From Rahnella sikkimica (lineage in GTDB: Bacteria > Pseudomonadota > Gammaproteobacteria > Enterobacterales > Enterobacteriaceae): 64,000 nucleotides of DNA. Positions within the stretch are counted from its first letter, which is position 1; each line of letters begins with the position of its first letter. The stretch is taken from contig NZ_CP019062.1 in the NCBI RefSeq assembly GCF_002951615.1, forward strand, positions 3,596,001-3,660,000. The letters are read 5' to 3'. The notes under the pieces were generated by a model. It was given only the letters and a program-made list of their open reading frames with translations. It made no database searches and was not told the DNA's origin. This document shows, one piece after another, positions 9,161 through 21,813 of the stretch. The translations under genes and the position numbers were made by a program.

Positions 9161-9595
9161 TTACGCTGACTGATTCTCCAGTGCAGGTTTCTCGGTGCCG
9201 ATCGCAATTTTCTGTGGCTGCAAAGCTTCGGGTACGTCACGCACCAGACTGATGTGCAGCAGGCCGTTCACAAACTCGGCGGCCGACACATGCATGTGCT
9301 CTGCCAGCGTGAAGCTCAGGGTGAAAGGCTTAATCACTAACCCCTGATGCAAATACTCTACTTTGGTTTCCTGCTGAGCCGGGGTGCCGCTGACGGTTAA
9401 ACGCGGGCCTTCCACTTCAATATTTAGGTCACTCTGCTGGAAACCGGCCAGTGCCAGCGAAATACGGTAATGATTGTCGTCAGACTTCTCAATATTGTAC
9501 GGAGGGAAAGCCTGATCGCCGCCCTGCATTGAGCTGGCTAATTTATCAAAGCCAATCCACTGACGAAGTAATGGGGAAATATCATAATTACGCAT
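9161..9595 (-). CDS. ibpB: Small heat-shock protein IbpB
   Basis: This 144-residue alpha-crystallin-type chaperone binds inclusion bodies and unfolded proteins together with IbpA and passes them to DnaK/ClpB. The N-terminus [20 protein letters not shown] and the [22 protein letters not shown] start of the crystallin domain are diagnostic. The C-terminal IAI is the IXI oligomer-contact motif. The gene follows ibpA with a 118-bp spacer that carries its own thermometer-like leader. AGGAG precedes the ATG. Confidence 0.95.
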   Translation of the reverse strand: MRNYDISPLLRQWIGFDKLASSMQGGDQAFPPYNIEKSDDNHYRISLALAGFQQSDLNIEVEGPRLTVSGTPAQQETKVEYLHQGLVIKPFTLSFTLAEHMHVSAAEFVNGLLHISLVRDVPEALQPQKIAIGTEKPALENQSA

Positions 9596-9655
9596 GGTGT
9601 AACTCCTTCTTTGAAGCGAGATTAATTAATCCGTCACCCGATTTGGATGTGACGG
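9596..9655 (-). promoter_or_regulatory. ROSE-like RNA thermometer before ibpB
   Basis: On the minus strand the leader reads TCGCT (plus 9615-9619) seven bases before the AGGAG site of ibpB. UYGCU placed just ahead of the ribosome-binding site, where it can pair with it, is the hallmark of ROSE elements. An upstream hairpin (CCGTCAC 9631-9637 with GTGACGG 9649-9655) matches the first stem of such leaders. Translation should open on heating. Confidence 0.6.
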
Positions 9656-9713
9656 TTCAGCTCCCTGACGGCGAGCCTAAACTTTTTCATTTGTGCGTTG
9701 TCTTTATAAACGC

Positions 9714-10124
9714 TTAACGGATCTCAATACGCCGTGGTTTAGACGTTTCAGGAACGATGCGTTCCAGATCGATATACAGCAAACCATTCGACAAATTGGC
9801 CGCTTTAATTTGAATGTGTTCGGCCAGCTGGAATTTGCGTTCGAAATTACGCTCAGCAATGCCCTGATATAAATACGTACGGTCAGCGTCAGACGGTGCA
9901 TGCGCGCCTTTGACCACTAACATATTGTCCTGCGCTGTGATGTCCAGTTCGGATTCGGCAAATCCCGCTACCGCGATCGCAATCCGGTAATGGTTTTCGT
10001 CAACCAATTCAACATTATAAGGAGGATAGCCGCCACCCTGGTTCTGACCCGATTCGATAAGATTAAATAAACGGTCAAAACCAATTGCAGAGCGGTATAG
10101 TGGGGATAAATCAAAATTACGCAT
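9714..10124 (-). CDS. ibpA: Small heat-shock protein IbpA
   Basis: This 136-residue alpha-crystallin-type chaperone is the partner of IbpB. The N-terminus [19 protein letters not shown], the [23 protein letters not shown] segment and the terminal IEI of the IXI motif match IbpA. The ATG at 10124 is used, as AGGAG stands before it and the family starts there; an in-frame GTG-type start six codons upstream would disrupt the leader structure. It is the first gene of the ibpAB operon, with a sigma-32 promoter 117 bp upstream. Confidence 0.95.
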   Translation of the reverse strand: MRNFDLSPLYRSAIGFDRLFNLIESGQNQGGGYPPYNVELVDENHYRIAIAVAGFAESELDITAQDNMLVVKGAHAPSDADRTYLYQGIAERNFERKFQLAEHIQIKAANLSNGLLYIDLERIVPETSKPRRIEIR

Positions 10125-10240
10125 TACTACTTCTCCTGACATTCAGCGAGTGTATGTATATAGCCTTCCGGATGGGACAGGCTCGCGACGCAGTTTATAT
10201 TCATGATCCCTTCCGGCGATCGTTCTCCTGCGTCGTACAT
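10125..10240 (-). promoter_or_regulatory. ROSE RNA thermometer in the ibpA leader
   Basis: The minus-strand leader has TCGCT (plus 10145-10149) followed after seven bases by AGGAGA and the ATG. This is the conserved 3' part of a ROSE element, in which UYGCU pairs with the ribosome-binding site at low temperature. ROSE control of ibpA is established in E. coli. The fold of the rest was not computed. Confidence 0.7.
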
Positions 10241-10271
10241 TAAAAATGGCGATTAAAGCGATAATTTCAAG
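10241..10271 (-). promoter_or_regulatory. Sigma-32 heat-shock promoter of ibpA
   Basis: On the minus strand, CTTGAAA (plus 10265-10271) is followed after 15 bases by CCATTTTTA (plus 10241-10249). This fits the RpoH consensus CTTGAAA...CCCCATnT closely and lies at the expected distance upstream of ibpA. Confidence 0.85.
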
Positions 10272-10437
10272 TGGGCGTTCGCAAGAAAAAGACAAAAATT
10301 TTGTTTTTGTTTGAACTGCGGGGGCCAGAATACAAATATTGCCACGGCGAAAAGCCAGGGATAGCAGGCGGTTTCCTGCAAGATTTCAAATAGTCATTAC
10401 ACTTAATGGGATCGCAGCCACAGAGCTACAGCTTGCT

Positions 10438-10467
10438 TTGTTAATTTTTTGTGCTGGGTGGTATAAG
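10438..10467 (+). promoter_or_regulatory. Probable sigma-70 promoter of yidQ
   Basis: TTGTTA (10438-10443) and TATAAG (10462-10467) are 18 bases apart, about 37 bp before yidQ. Together with the ibpA leader and heat-shock promoter, this accounts for most of the 379-bp space between ibpA and yidQ. The rest (10272-10437) shows nothing I can name. Confidence 0.5.
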
Positions 10468-10503
10468 TCACTTTGATTTAAAAGCTCAGCCTGACAGCAT
10501 AAG

Positions 10504-10893
10504 ATGAGTTCTAACATGAAGAAATGTGTATTAACGCCGCTGATGACAGGATGTGTTTTTTTAGCGACGAGCGGCTGTTCCAGCGTCATGAGCCACACCG
10601 GGGGCGATACCGGGTATTATTCGGGCACACGTTCAGACGTCAATATGATGAAAAGCGACGACACCAGCTGGGCAATGACCCCGCTGCTGTTAGTGGATTT
10701 GCCTTTCAGCGCCTTACTCGATACGTTTTTGCTGCCTTACGATTATTACCGCAGCGGGAAAGTGACGACGCGCGACCGGGTTAAAGCCAGCGAAGAACAC
10801 AATATTGCGCTGAGCAACGGGGTGGATATCGATCACGTCCCGCCGATGAACACGACGCCGCGCGGTGAAAAATCCTCCACGCACAAAAAATAA
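10504..10893 (+). CDS. yidQ: YidQ-like putative lipoprotein (DUF1375)
   Basis: This 129-residue protein (125 if the second ATG at 10516 is used) has an N-terminal signal peptide ending in ATSGC, a weak lipobox whose Cys may be lipidated. The following CSSVMSHTGGDTGYYSGTRSD and the LPFSALLDTFLLPYDYYR stretch match E. coli YidQ. Function is unknown; it is probably anchored in the cell envelope. It is transcribed away from ibpA and towards yidR, as in E. coli. Neither ATG has a clear ribosome-binding site, so the start is uncertain. Confidence 0.8.
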   Translation: MSSNMKKCVLTPLMTGCVFLATSGCSSVMSHTGGDTGYYSGTRSDVNMMKSDDTSWAMTPLLLVDLPFSALLDTFLLPYDYYRSGKVTTRDRVKASEEHNIALSNGVDIDHVPPMNTTPRGEKSSTHKK

Positions 10894-10913
10894 GTGTCGG
10901 CTGAATTGTGTGA

Positions 10914-10940
10914 AACCGGCCAGACCGGCCGGTTAAAAAA
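10914..10940. terminator. Terminator between yidQ and yidR
   Basis: AACCGGCC (10914-10921) pairs perfectly with GGCCGGTT (10927-10934) across an AGACC loop. The two genes converge here. The T-run is short on either strand, so its strength is uncertain. Confidence 0.6.
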
Positions 10941-10941
10941 C

Positions 10942-12207
10942 TCAGTGACTGGCCGTGGCGAAGATTTGCGCAAACTCCCCCACCTGACGCATAAAGGCCA
11001 CCTGGCTGCCGTCGGGTGAATACACCACCGCATCCGCGCACGGCGCGATTTCCGTTCTTCCGGTCAGGCGGTGCATGTCTCCGCTTTCCACATCCAGACG
11101 CATCACGCTGTTATCGCACACCAGCGCCACCGATTTTCCGTCAGGGCTCCAGCTAAACGCCGACTGAATTCCGCTGGCCGAATGACTGATCTGCACTGGT
11201 TTCCCGCCATTAGGCGAAACGGTCCAGAACTGCACCACGTCTTTTTCATCTTTCATCAGAAACGCAATCTGGCCGCCGTCTGGCGAAGACCGTAACCAGT
11301 GACGCGGCTGAGTGGCGATGCCTTTTTCGGTAAACGTAATGCGCCGCTGTTTCACGCCTGCCGGTGGCGCAGGCAGCGTTTCCGGCGTTCCCTGCAACGG
11401 TTTTTCCCCCGCTTTCAGGTAATCCGCGTCATCTTCCGGCAAATCCACCACGAATATTTCCGGATGCTTTTCTCCGCGGGCTGAAAGCGTATCGCCGATA
11501 AAAGCCAGCGCCTGGCGCTGACGGCGGCCATCAGGCTTTACATAACCCTCGCGCCCGATCCAGCCTTCTTCATAAGCGCGGTTGATGTCGTCGCTGCCGG
11601 GCTGCGGCGTAGCGGTGGTTTCACTGACCAGCACGCTGAAATGGCTGCCATCGTATTCGCGGGGATGATGTTTTGGCGGCGTGACGGGATGTGCCGACAG
11701 GGCGACACCGACGTTGCGTAAATCCAGAGCAGGATTCAGTTCATGCAAAATATGGTCGTTGTAGGTAAAACTGAGGCGGGAACCGTCGGGGCTGAAAACG
11801 TGAACATGCGTGCCGCCACGCAAAGCACCGGGTGTAAACGGCGCGGTGATGTCCATCGCGTCGAGCGTCACGGCCTGCGCGCGCTGTGGCTCAGCGACAA
11901 TCACGCCGCGGCGATGATGGAAATCATACTGCCAGCCAGCATCCGGATTTTCCGGGCCATGAATAAACGTATAACGTACAGGCTGGTCCGGGCTGACCGT
12001 CACCACGCCCACGTGAGCCCCTTCACCGGCGCGGTAAAGGACTTCCGTCTCGCTGGTCTTCACATTCACGCGCTCAATGGTGGAACCGGTGAAAGAGCCA
12101 CCGTGCGGACGAACGTCGTACACCAGCCACTGGCTGTCCGGCGTCCAGACGTTAATGTTGGTCAACTGATGCCCGCGGGCATCGGAAGTTAACTGTTTTT
12201 CGTTCAT
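10942..12207 (-). CDS. yidR: YidR, TolB-like beta-propeller protein (DUF3748)
   Basis: This 421-residue protein is made of WD40-like PD repeats, for example VWTPDSQWLVYDVR near the start, VFSPDGSRLSFTYND, RSSPDGGQIAFLMKD, SWSPDGKSVALVCDN and YSPDGSQVAFMRQ. Such repeats build a beta-propeller like that of TolB. No signal peptide is evident at the N-terminus MNEKQLTSDARGHQL. The function is not known. It sits between the dgo operon and yidQ as in E. coli. Confidence 0.85.
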   Translation of the reverse strand: MNEKQLTSDARGHQLTNINVWTPDSQWLVYDVRPHGGSFTGSTIERVNVKTSETEVLYRAGEGAHVGVVTVSPDQPVRYTFIHGPENPDAGWQYDFHHRRGVIVAEPQRAQAVTLDAMDITAPFTPGALRGGTHVHVFSPDGSRLSFTYNDHILHELNPALDLRNVGVALSAHPVTPPKHHPREYDGSHFSVLVSETTATPQPGSDDINRAYEEGWIGREGYVKPDGRRQRQALAFIGDTLSARGEKHPEIFVVDLPEDDADYLKAGEKPLQGTPETLPAPPAGVKQRRITFTEKGIATQPRHWLRSSPDGGQIAFLMKDEKDVVQFWTVSPNGGKPVQISHSASGIQSAFSWSPDGKSVALVCDNSVMRLDVESGDMHRLTGRTEIAPCADAVVYSPDGSQVAFMRQVGEFAQIFATASH

Positions 12208-12212
12208 GTGTG

Positions 12213-12239
12213 AAAATGCCCATCCTTATTGGAATGGGC
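12213..12239 (-). terminator. Weak terminator after dgoT
   Basis: On the minus strand GCCCAT and ATGGGC form a six-pair stem (plus 12218-12223 and 12234-12239) followed by ATTTTC. It lies between the dgoT stop and the yidR start. The short stem makes this tentative, and dgo transcripts may read into yidR. Confidence 0.4.
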
Positions 12240-12273
12240 TAAGACTACGACAGGCAGAGACCGGAGACAATCG

Positions 12274-13569
12274 TCAGATATCACCGACGCGTTTCACTTC
12301 CCCCACGAGGAAGATATATGAAAGCGCGCCCAATAAAGCCACGGCGGAAATATAAATCAATGACGGTGCAAAGCCATAATCCTGCGCTAGATATCCGACG
12401 ACTAATGGCACGGTAATTCCCCCCAAACCGCCCGCCAGATTAAACACACCGCCCGTCAATCCAATTAATCGAACCGGGGCAAGAGAGGAAACCAGCGACC
12501 AGGTAATGGAAGCAAAACCATTACCAAAGAAAGCCAGTGCCATTAATATCATTATCCATATCGGGTCGTTGGTGTAATTCGCACCCATAATACAGGTGGA
12601 TAATAACAGCCCGCTGATAATAGGCAGTTTACGGGCAAAACCTATAGATTTACCGTTGCAAACTAATTTGTCGGCCACTAATCCCGATAATAATACGCCA
12701 AAGAACGCAGCCAGGAACGGAACGGTCGTCATAAAGCCTGCGGTCAGCGCGGCAATGTGTTTTTCCTGCGTCAGATAATTGGGAAACCACGTCAGGAAAA
12801 ACCACAGTGTGGAAGCCACCGCGAACTGCCCTAAATATACACCGACAAGCTTACGGTTGAACACCAGTTTCCAGTCTGCGGCGGTAAGCGGTACACGGTT
12901 CTTTTTCCCGGCTGGCGTATCACCATCAACCAAACCACCACCGGCGCGGATATGCTCCAGTTCTTCCGCATTCACCCCTTTGCTTTTACGCGGAGACTGG
13001 TAAATGCAGAACCACAGCACGGACCAGATAATCCCGATACCGCCAGTGATGATAAATACCCAGTGCCAGCTCAACATCTCCTGGATCCAGATCAGTAGCG
13101 GCGTCAGGAAGGCTAAGCCGACAAACTGACCGGAAGTGTAAAAACCCACGGCAGACGCACGTTCCTGTTCCGGGAACCAGCTGGTGACCATGCGGTTATT
13201 GGTCGGAAAAGCCGGTGATTCAAACATACCCGTTACGGCACGCAGACCAATCAGGGACGCCAATCCGCCGGCAAACCCCTGGAATAAGGTGGCGACGGAC
13301 CAGCCTAAAATGGCGATGAAATACGTGACTCTCGACCCGACTCTGTCGAGAAACCAGCCGCCGGGGATCTGGCAGGCGGTATACGTCCAAGCAAAAGCAG
13401 AAAATATATAACCCATCTGCGTTTTGCTGATGCCAAATTCTTCCTGAATATGGGCAGACGCAACGGCCAGATTCGCGCGGTCAACATAACAAATCACCAC
13501 AGTAATAAAGATCATGAATAAGGTGATATAACGTCTTTTTGTTGGTTTGGCTTGTAGGGTGGTATCCAT
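12274..13569 (-). CDS. dgoT: D-galactonate:H+ symporter
   Basis: This 431-residue major facilitator transporter of the anion:cation symporter family has 12 predicted helices. The N-terminus [26 protein letters not shown], with the Asp and Arg of helix 1, and the [15 protein letters not shown] loop match DgoT. It takes up D-galactonate with protons. It is the last gene of the dgo operon, 110 bp after dgoD. Confidence 0.93.
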   Translation of the reverse strand: MDTTLQAKPTKRRYITLFMIFITVVICYVDRANLAVASAHIQEEFGISKTQMGYIFSAFAWTYTACQIPGGWFLDRVGSRVTYFIAILGWSVATLFQGFAGGLASLIGLRAVTGMFESPAFPTNNRMVTSWFPEQERASAVGFYTSGQFVGLAFLTPLLIWIQEMLSWHWVFIITGGIGIIWSVLWFCIYQSPRKSKGVNAEELEHIRAGGGLVDGDTPAGKKNRVPLTAADWKLVFNRKLVGVYLGQFAVASTLWFFLTWFPNYLTQEKHIAALTAGFMTTVPFLAAFFGVLLSGLVADKLVCNGKSIGFARKLPIISGLLLSTCIMGANYTNDPIWIMILMALAFFGNGFASITWSLVSSLAPVRLIGLTGGVFNLAGGLGGITVPLVVGYLAQDYGFAPSLIYISAVALLGALSYIFLVGEVKRVGDI

Positions 13570-13679
13570 TTTTATTTCCTATTAATGGTTATCCTATAAT
13601 AACAGGCGTAAGGGTGACTCAGAAATTGCTCTGATATTTTTTAACTCGAAGGAATTTTTTATATTTTACGGAAGTTGTT

Positions 13680-14828
13680 TTACCATTCAGCGACGGCTCC
13701 GTCAGGATAACGCCACAACGGGTTACGCCAGTCAGGGGCATTTTTACTGCGTTCAATCACCAGCTCTTCGTTAATTTCGACGCCTAAGCCCGGTTTATTT
13801 GAAGGATAGAAATATCCGTCATTCATTGTAAAGTCGTCTTTATTAATAACGTAATCCAGTAATTCAGCACCCTGGTTATAATGAATCCCCATGCTTTGTT
13901 CCTGAAGTACGGCATTGCGCGAAACGAAATCAATATGCAGACACGCGGCCAGCGCTATCGGGCCAAGCGGGCAATGTGGCGCAAGAGCGACGTCATAAGA
14001 TTCCGCCATCGCGGCAATTTTGAAGCACTCGGTAATGCCACCTGCATGGGATAAATCAGGCTGAACAATCGCCAGGCCGCCGTCGGCCAGCACGCGTTTG
14101 AAATCAAAACGCGAGAACATGCGTTCACCGGCGGCAATCGGAATATGCGTTTGTGCCGCAAGGCGTGGATAGTATTCGGATTGTTCGGCCAGAACCGGTT
14201 CTTCGATAAACAACGGACGGTACGGTTCGAGTTCTTTGATCAGCACTTTTGCCATCGGCGCGCTGACACGACCATGGAAATCCAGGCCAAATTCAATTTC
14301 GTTGCCAAACTCAGCGCGGATTTGCGCCGCCTGCGATACCGCTGCATCGACCTGACGGGCGTTTTCGATAATGCCCATTTCTTCGCAGCCATTAAGCTTG
14401 AAGGTATCGAAGCCAATCGTGCGTAATTTATTAATACCATCAATGAGTTCAGACGGTCTGTCGCCGCCGACCCAGCTGTAGGCTTTGATTTTGTCCCGCA
14501 CCAGACCGCCCAGAAGCTGATAAACCGGAACGCCCAGAGCCTTGCCTTTGATGTCCCACAGCGCCTGATCAATACCGGAAATCGCGCTCATCAGAATCGG
14601 GCCACCGCGATAAAATCCGCCGCGATAGAGTGTCTGCCAGATGTCGTTGATACGCGCCGGATCCTGCCCGATAACATATTCACTCAGTTCATGAACCGCG
14701 GCTTCCACACTGCGCGCGCGCCCTTCAATAACCGGTTCGCCCCAGCCGGTAATGCCTTCGTCCGTCTCAATCTTCAGAAACATCCAACGCGGGGCTAAGC
14801 GATAGGTGGTCAGTTTGGTGACTTTCAT
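13680..14828 (-). CDS. dgoD: D-galactonate dehydratase
   Basis: This 382-residue enolase-superfamily enzyme converts D-galactonate to 2-dehydro-3-deoxy-D-galactonate. The magnesium ligands are visible as the Asp of FGLDFHGR, the Glu of LFIEEPVL and the Glu of AAGERMFSR. The catalytic His is in APHCPLGP and the following Glu in [11 protein letters not shown]. Length and sequence match E. coli DgoD. It overlaps dgoA by four bases (ATGA), so the two are translationally coupled. Confidence 0.96.
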   Translation of the reverse strand: MKVTKLTTYRLAPRWMFLKIETDEGITGWGEPVIEGRARSVEAAVHELSEYVIGQDPARINDIWQTLYRGGFYRGGPILMSAISGIDQALWDIKGKALGVPVYQLLGGLVRDKIKAYSWVGGDRPSELIDGINKLRTIGFDTFKLNGCEEMGIIENARQVDAAVSQAAQIRAEFGNEIEFGLDFHGRVSAPMAKVLIKELEPYRPLFIEEPVLAEQSEYYPRLAAQTHIPIAAGERMFSRFDFKRVLADGGLAIVQPDLSHAGGITECFKIAAMAESYDVALAPHCPLGPIALAACLHIDFVSRNAVLQEQSMGIHYNQGAELLDYVINKDDFTMNDGYFYPSNKPGLGVEINEELVIERSKNAPDWRNPLWRYPDGAVAEW

Positions 14829-15442
14829 TGCGTTGCGTCCTTATAGGCTTTGATAAATGCGTTCGCCTTCTGCGCGGTAGTTTCAGGCGTCTGGCCTGCG
14901 CGGTACAAATCACTGCCCAGCCCGGCACCGGCACAGCCGGCGTTCAGGTAAACCGACAGGTTTTCAGGGGTGACGCCGCCGACGGCAAATACCGGCACAT
15001 CCGGCGGAAGTACGGCTTTCAGCGCTTTGATGTAGTCGGGGCCAAAAGCGGAAGAAGGGAAGATTTTCAGCGCCTGAGCACCGGCATCCAGCGCGCTGAA
15101 TGCTTCGGTAGCCGTCGCGCATCCGGCACAAACGGTCATACCGAGTCCGACCGCGCGGCGGATAACGTCCGGGCAGGTGTTTGGCGTGACCACCAGTTTG
15201 CTACCCAGCGAATGCAGCTCATCGACCTGCTCCGGTTTCAGCACGGTTCCGGCACCCAGCAATGCGCGCTGACCGAAAGTGCTGACCGCCAGCGCGATAC
15301 TTTTTTGCCAGCCCGGCGAGTTGAGCGGAATTTCGATGGCGTCAAAACCGGCATCAAGCAGCGCCGTAATATGCGCGTTCACTTCCTCGGGGCGGATCCC
15401 CCGCAAAATGCCGATCAGTGGAATTTTAGTTGCCCATTGCAT
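14825..15442 (-). CDS. dgoA: 2-dehydro-3-deoxy-6-phosphogalactonate aldolase
   Basis: This 205-residue class I aldolase of the KDPG/KDPGal family splits 2-dehydro-3-deoxy-6-phosphogalactonate into pyruvate and glyceraldehyde 3-phosphate. The Schiff-base lysine is in [18 protein letters not shown]. Other family marks are [20 protein letters not shown] and the phosphate-binding AVGGVTPEN. It overlaps dgoK by 17 bases upstream and dgoD by four downstream. Confidence 0.95.
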   Translation of the reverse strand: MQWATKIPLIGILRGIRPEEVNAHITALLDAGFDAIEIPLNSPGWQKSIALAVSTFGQRALLGAGTVLKPEQVDELHSLGSKLVVTPNTCPDVIRRAVGLGMTVCAGCATATEAFSALDAGAQALKIFPSSAFGPDYIKALKAVLPPDVPVFAVGGVTPENLSVYLNAGCAGAGLGSDLYRAGQTPETTAQKANAFIKAYKDATQ

Positions 15443-16316
15443 TCACAATTCTCCTTATACCTGATTGAAAAGCCTGATCGCCGTCGAGGGCCTGCCCGCC
15501 GATACCGGCCAGATCGAGCGCCTGCCCGTAACGGCCAGTTAACAGCGGATTCCCGATAACGGTAATGCGATGTTCGCGGCCAAAATGGCTGAGCATCTGC
15601 GCCACTTCGCTGCCAATCAGCAGGCCGGAAAGCCAGTCGCTGACCGCCGTTTTCGCCAGCCGGTTCAGCACATGCGCGGCTCGGACTTCAAACAAGCGCC
15701 CGGTGATTTCAGGCTGACGAAAACCGGATTCGAGCCCCAGCCGGAAGATGTCCGCCGAGTTTTGCTGTTCAGGCAGACCTTTGCCGATCAGCGAATAATT
15801 CATCAGGAGATGGTGAAGTTCGCCCGTCATCGCGGTGCGAAAATCAGAAATTTTGCTGCCTTCGGCATGTACCCATTTACTGTGCGTGCCGGGCATCAGA
15901 TATAAAGAAGCGGGAGATTCGTCATACGCCCCCAGAAGCTGGGTTTCTTCGCCGCGCATCACGTTGCAGTTATCGTCACGATTGAAGCAGATCCCCGGCA
16001 CAAGCCAGGCTTTTACCGGCAGGGCGGCTTCTAGGGGAAAAAGATGCTGACCGAGAGCATCGAGATTTACCGGCGCGGAAAGATAAGGAACATCGATCCA
16101 GCCAGCGTTACTGCCAATCATGCCCGCCATAATCACGGGCAGATTCAAAGACTGCCACGGCGCAATCACGTCGCTGAAAACTTGCTGGGGCGTGTTGCCG
16201 TCCAGCCGGGTGATCCCGCGTTCTGAGCGGATTTGTGCGGTACATTTCCCCTGTTGATACAAGAAAGCGCGCAGGTTGGTTGAACCCCAGTCGAGCGCGA
16301 TATAGCTTGCTGTCAT
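15426..16316 (-). CDS. dgoK: 2-dehydro-3-deoxygalactonokinase
   Basis: This 296-residue kinase phosphorylates 2-dehydro-3-deoxygalactonate with ATP. It belongs to the DgoK family of the actin-like ATPase fold, shown by YIALDWGSTNLRAFL at the N-terminus, MAGMIGSNAGW, and MPGTHSKWVHAEG. It is the second gene of the operon and overlaps dgoR by four bases (ATGA). Length matches the E. coli enzyme (292). Confidence 0.94.
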   Translation of the reverse strand: MTASYIALDWGSTNLRAFLYQQGKCTAQIRSERGITRLDGNTPQQVFSDVIAPWQSLNLPVIMAGMIGSNAGWIDVPYLSAPVNLDALGQHLFPLEAALPVKAWLVPGICFNRDDNCNVMRGEETQLLGAYDESPASLYLMPGTHSKWVHAEGSKISDFRTAMTGELHHLLMNYSLIGKGLPEQQNSADIFRLGLESGFRQPEITGRLFEVRAAHVLNRLAKTAVSDWLSGLLIGSEVAQMLSHFGREHRITVIGNPLLTGRYGQALDLAGIGGQALDGDQAFQSGIRRIVNAMGN

Positions 16317-17011
16317 GTAATGTCCTTGAGTCGTTTCGTCGAAGAGGCAATCATTTTCATGGCCGCCTGCTCCGCTGCATTGGCATCCTGATGCCGGATT
16401 GCGTTGAACAATTCCTGATGTTCACGCAGCGTCAGCGGCATATTGCTGTCATCCGGCATGTACGTTCTTTCAAACACCGCCCGCTGTAGCGAGCTGATGG
16501 CGATACTCAGTTGCTGTAAAACCGGGTTATGCACCGCCGCCAGCACGGCTTCATGGAAGCGGATATCGGCTTCGTTAAACGCATCGCGGTCCTGATGATG
16601 GGCAATCATGCTGTTGAGCGCGTCTTCTATCACCGCCAGCTCTCCCGATGTCGCGCGTTCTGCGGCCCAGCGCGCAATGGTCGGCTCGACCAGATTACGT
16701 ACTTCGCTCATCGCCGCGATTAAACGCGGGTCGTAATCACTGGCCAGAACCCACTGCAAGACATCGGTATCCAGGTAATTCCACTGATTACGCGGGCAGA
16801 CGAACGCACCCCGGTAACGCTTAATTTCCACTAACCGTTTCGCCGTTAACGAACGCAGTACTTCACGAATGATGTTGCGTGACGTATCAAACTGTTCGCA
16901 AAGCTCCATTTCAGAAGGCAATGCCGCGCCGGGAATGTATTTCCCGCTCACGATTTGCTGCCCCATTTCAATGACAAGACGGTCGGTTTTGCTGAGTTCA
17001 AGTGAGTTCAT
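16313..17011 (-). CDS. dgoR: GntR-family (FadR type) repressor of the dgo operon
   Basis: This 232-residue regulator has an N-terminal winged helix at about 10-75 (GAALPSEMELCEQFDTSRNIIREVLRSL) and a C-terminal FCD effector domain with the metal-ligand pattern ADIRFHEAVLAAVHN...LREHQELFNAI. It should repress dgoRKADT and release DNA on binding D-galactonate. The ATG at 17011 has AGGAG seven bases upstream; the longer open frame begins with 40 residues unlike the family and runs through the operator region, so it is rejected. Confidence 0.93.
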   Translation of the reverse strand: MNSLELSKTDRLVIEMGQQIVSGKYIPGAALPSEMELCEQFDTSRNIIREVLRSLTAKRLVEIKRYRGAFVCPRNQWNYLDTDVLQWVLASDYDPRLIAAMSEVRNLVEPTIARWAAERATSGELAVIEDALNSMIAHHQDRDAFNEADIRFHEAVLAAVHNPVLQQLSIAISSLQRAVFERTYMPDDSNMPLTLREHQELFNAIRHQDANAAEQAAMKMIASSTKRLKDIT

Positions 17012-17119
17012 AAAAGCTCCTGGGCTGAAAGAATAAACAACGTACTTTACCGCTCCGGTGCATTCAGGTCTTGGGATTGCTGCACAACCTTGTAAGACTC
17101 CACACTCACATTGCACGCA

Positions 17120-17151
17120 TAGTAGTACCATTTATTATAGTTGTACTACAA
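17120..17151. promoter_or_regulatory. Two DgoR-type operators upstream of dgoR
   Basis: TTGTACTACAA (17141-17151) is a perfect palindrome about one central base, of the FadR-type GntR form. TAGTAGTACCA (17120-17130) matches the complementary form at nine of eleven bases. The centres are 21 bp apart, two helical turns, about 110-135 bp upstream of the dgoR start. The rest of the 307-bp space to yidA holds a small hairpin (TTGCGGA 17196-17202 with TCCGCAA 17211-17217). Confidence 0.7.
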
Positions 17152-17269
17152 TTCAGATCACAAAACGGACAATGCAAAGATAAAAGCGGGCGGAATTGCG
17201 GAAAAAACCGTCCGCAAGGGGCGCAACAGGTTAATCAGAAAGGGGGAAACAGCGATCACGGCAGAAAGA

Positions 17270-17299
17270 ACGTCCGTTTCCCTTCAGAGAAACAGACGA
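17270..17299 (-). terminator. Probable terminator of yidA
   Basis: CGTCCGTTTC (17271-17280) and GAAACAGACG (17289-17298) form a ten-position stem with one mismatch, some 20 bp past the yidA stop. On the minus strand TTCTTTC follows. This is a weak T-tract. Confidence 0.45.
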
Positions 17300-17318
17300 T
17301 TTTTATCAGGAAAGGAAA

Positions 17319-18134
17319 TTACTGGCCCAGCACAAACTTGTTCACGGCAAAGGCCACACCGTCTTCAGTATTGGTTTTGGTGACGAACTGGCTGACCGCT
17401 TTTACGCTGTCGAGCGCATTGCCCATCGCAACACCAAGTCCGGCGTACTCCAGCATCGCGATGTCATTTTCCTGGTCGCCCAGCGTCATGACGTTTTCGC
17501 GCGGAATGCTCAGTTTTTCGGCAAGGACTTTGACGCCTTCACCTTTGTTCACACGCTTATCGAGGATTTCGAGGAAATACGGTGAGCTTTTCATGATGGT
17601 ATAGCGATCTTTGGCTTCCTGCGGAAGCTGGCTGATAGCGCGATCCAGCACATCGGGATCATCAATCATCATGATTTTAGGGAAGGTCAGGGACGCGTCC
17701 ATTTCTTCCGCCGGGCAGAACTGAAGCGGAATGCCGGTCGTGAAGGATTCATGCACGCTGAATTTGCTGATGTGGCGGTTCGCGGTATAAAGGTCGGTTT
17801 TAGTCAGTGCATGGAAATGCACACCAAGCTCACGCGCCAGTTTCTCGAAGTAGTGATAATCTTCAATTTTGAGGGATATTTCGGCGATCACGCTGCCATC
17901 TTTCGCATTGTGAACCAGCGCACCGTTGTTGGTGATGCAGTAACAACCTTCCTGCTGCAAATTCAGTTCCTTCAGGTAACGCTGCACGCCAATAAACGGA
18001 CGGCCCGTCGCCAGAACGATTTGTACACCTTTCGCACGCGCATCGGATAACGCTTTTTTTACGGCAGGTGTCACTTCATGCTGCGGATTGAGCAATGTCC
18101 CGTCCATATCAATTGCAATTAATTCAATAGCCAT
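17319..18134 (-). CDS. yidA: HAD-superfamily sugar phosphatase YidA
   Basis: This 271-residue Cof-type haloacid dehalogenase phosphatase has its nucleophile motif IAIDMDGTLL at the N-terminus, ATGRP (motif II), the capping domain in the middle, Lys before PYFLEILDKRVNKG, and GDQENDIAML (motif III/IV). The E. coli enzyme dephosphorylates several sugar phosphates, including erythrose 4-phosphate and alpha-glucose 1-phosphate. ATG 18134 is used because GAGGAT stands just before it and MAIELIAID is the family start. Confidence 0.94.
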   Translation of the reverse strand: MAIELIAIDMDGTLLNPQHEVTPAVKKALSDARAKGVQIVLATGRPFIGVQRYLKELNLQQEGCYCITNNGALVHNAKDGSVIAEISLKIEDYHYFEKLARELGVHFHALTKTDLYTANRHISKFSVHESFTTGIPLQFCPAEEMDASLTFPKIMMIDDPDVLDRAISQLPQEAKDRYTIMKSSPYFLEILDKRVNKGEGVKVLAEKLSIPRENVMTLGDQENDIAMLEYAGLGVAMGNALDSVKAVSQFVTKTNTEDGVAFAVNKFVLGQ

Positions 18135-18222
18135 AGCATCCTCAGAGTTTGAAAAATCTTTCTCAATGCTAAGCGACATGCCGGGCTAAAGCCAGTCAGA
18201 ATGCGGGTGACGACAGACGAAA

Positions 18223-18258
18223 AAAAAGTCCGAAGCGGTTTCCCGGTTCGGACTTTTT
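18223..18258 (-). terminator. Terminator of gyrB
   Basis: AAAAAGTCCGAA (18223-18234) pairs perfectly over 12 bases with TTCGGACTTTTT (18247-18258). A long A-run lies on the left, giving a T-tract on the minus strand. It is placed 24 bp after the gyrB stop and also faces the yidA start region. Confidence 0.9.
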
Positions 18259-18281
18259 CAGCAGACAGAATCAGATGCGGA

Positions 18282-21804
<3,523 letters not shown>

Positions 21805-21813
21805 TAATTCAGA

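Noticed and set aside
16313..17131. Longer dgoR start (272 residues)
   Set aside because: The extra 40 residues do not look like a GntR protein and the coding stretch would run close to the operators; AGGAG marks ATG 17011.
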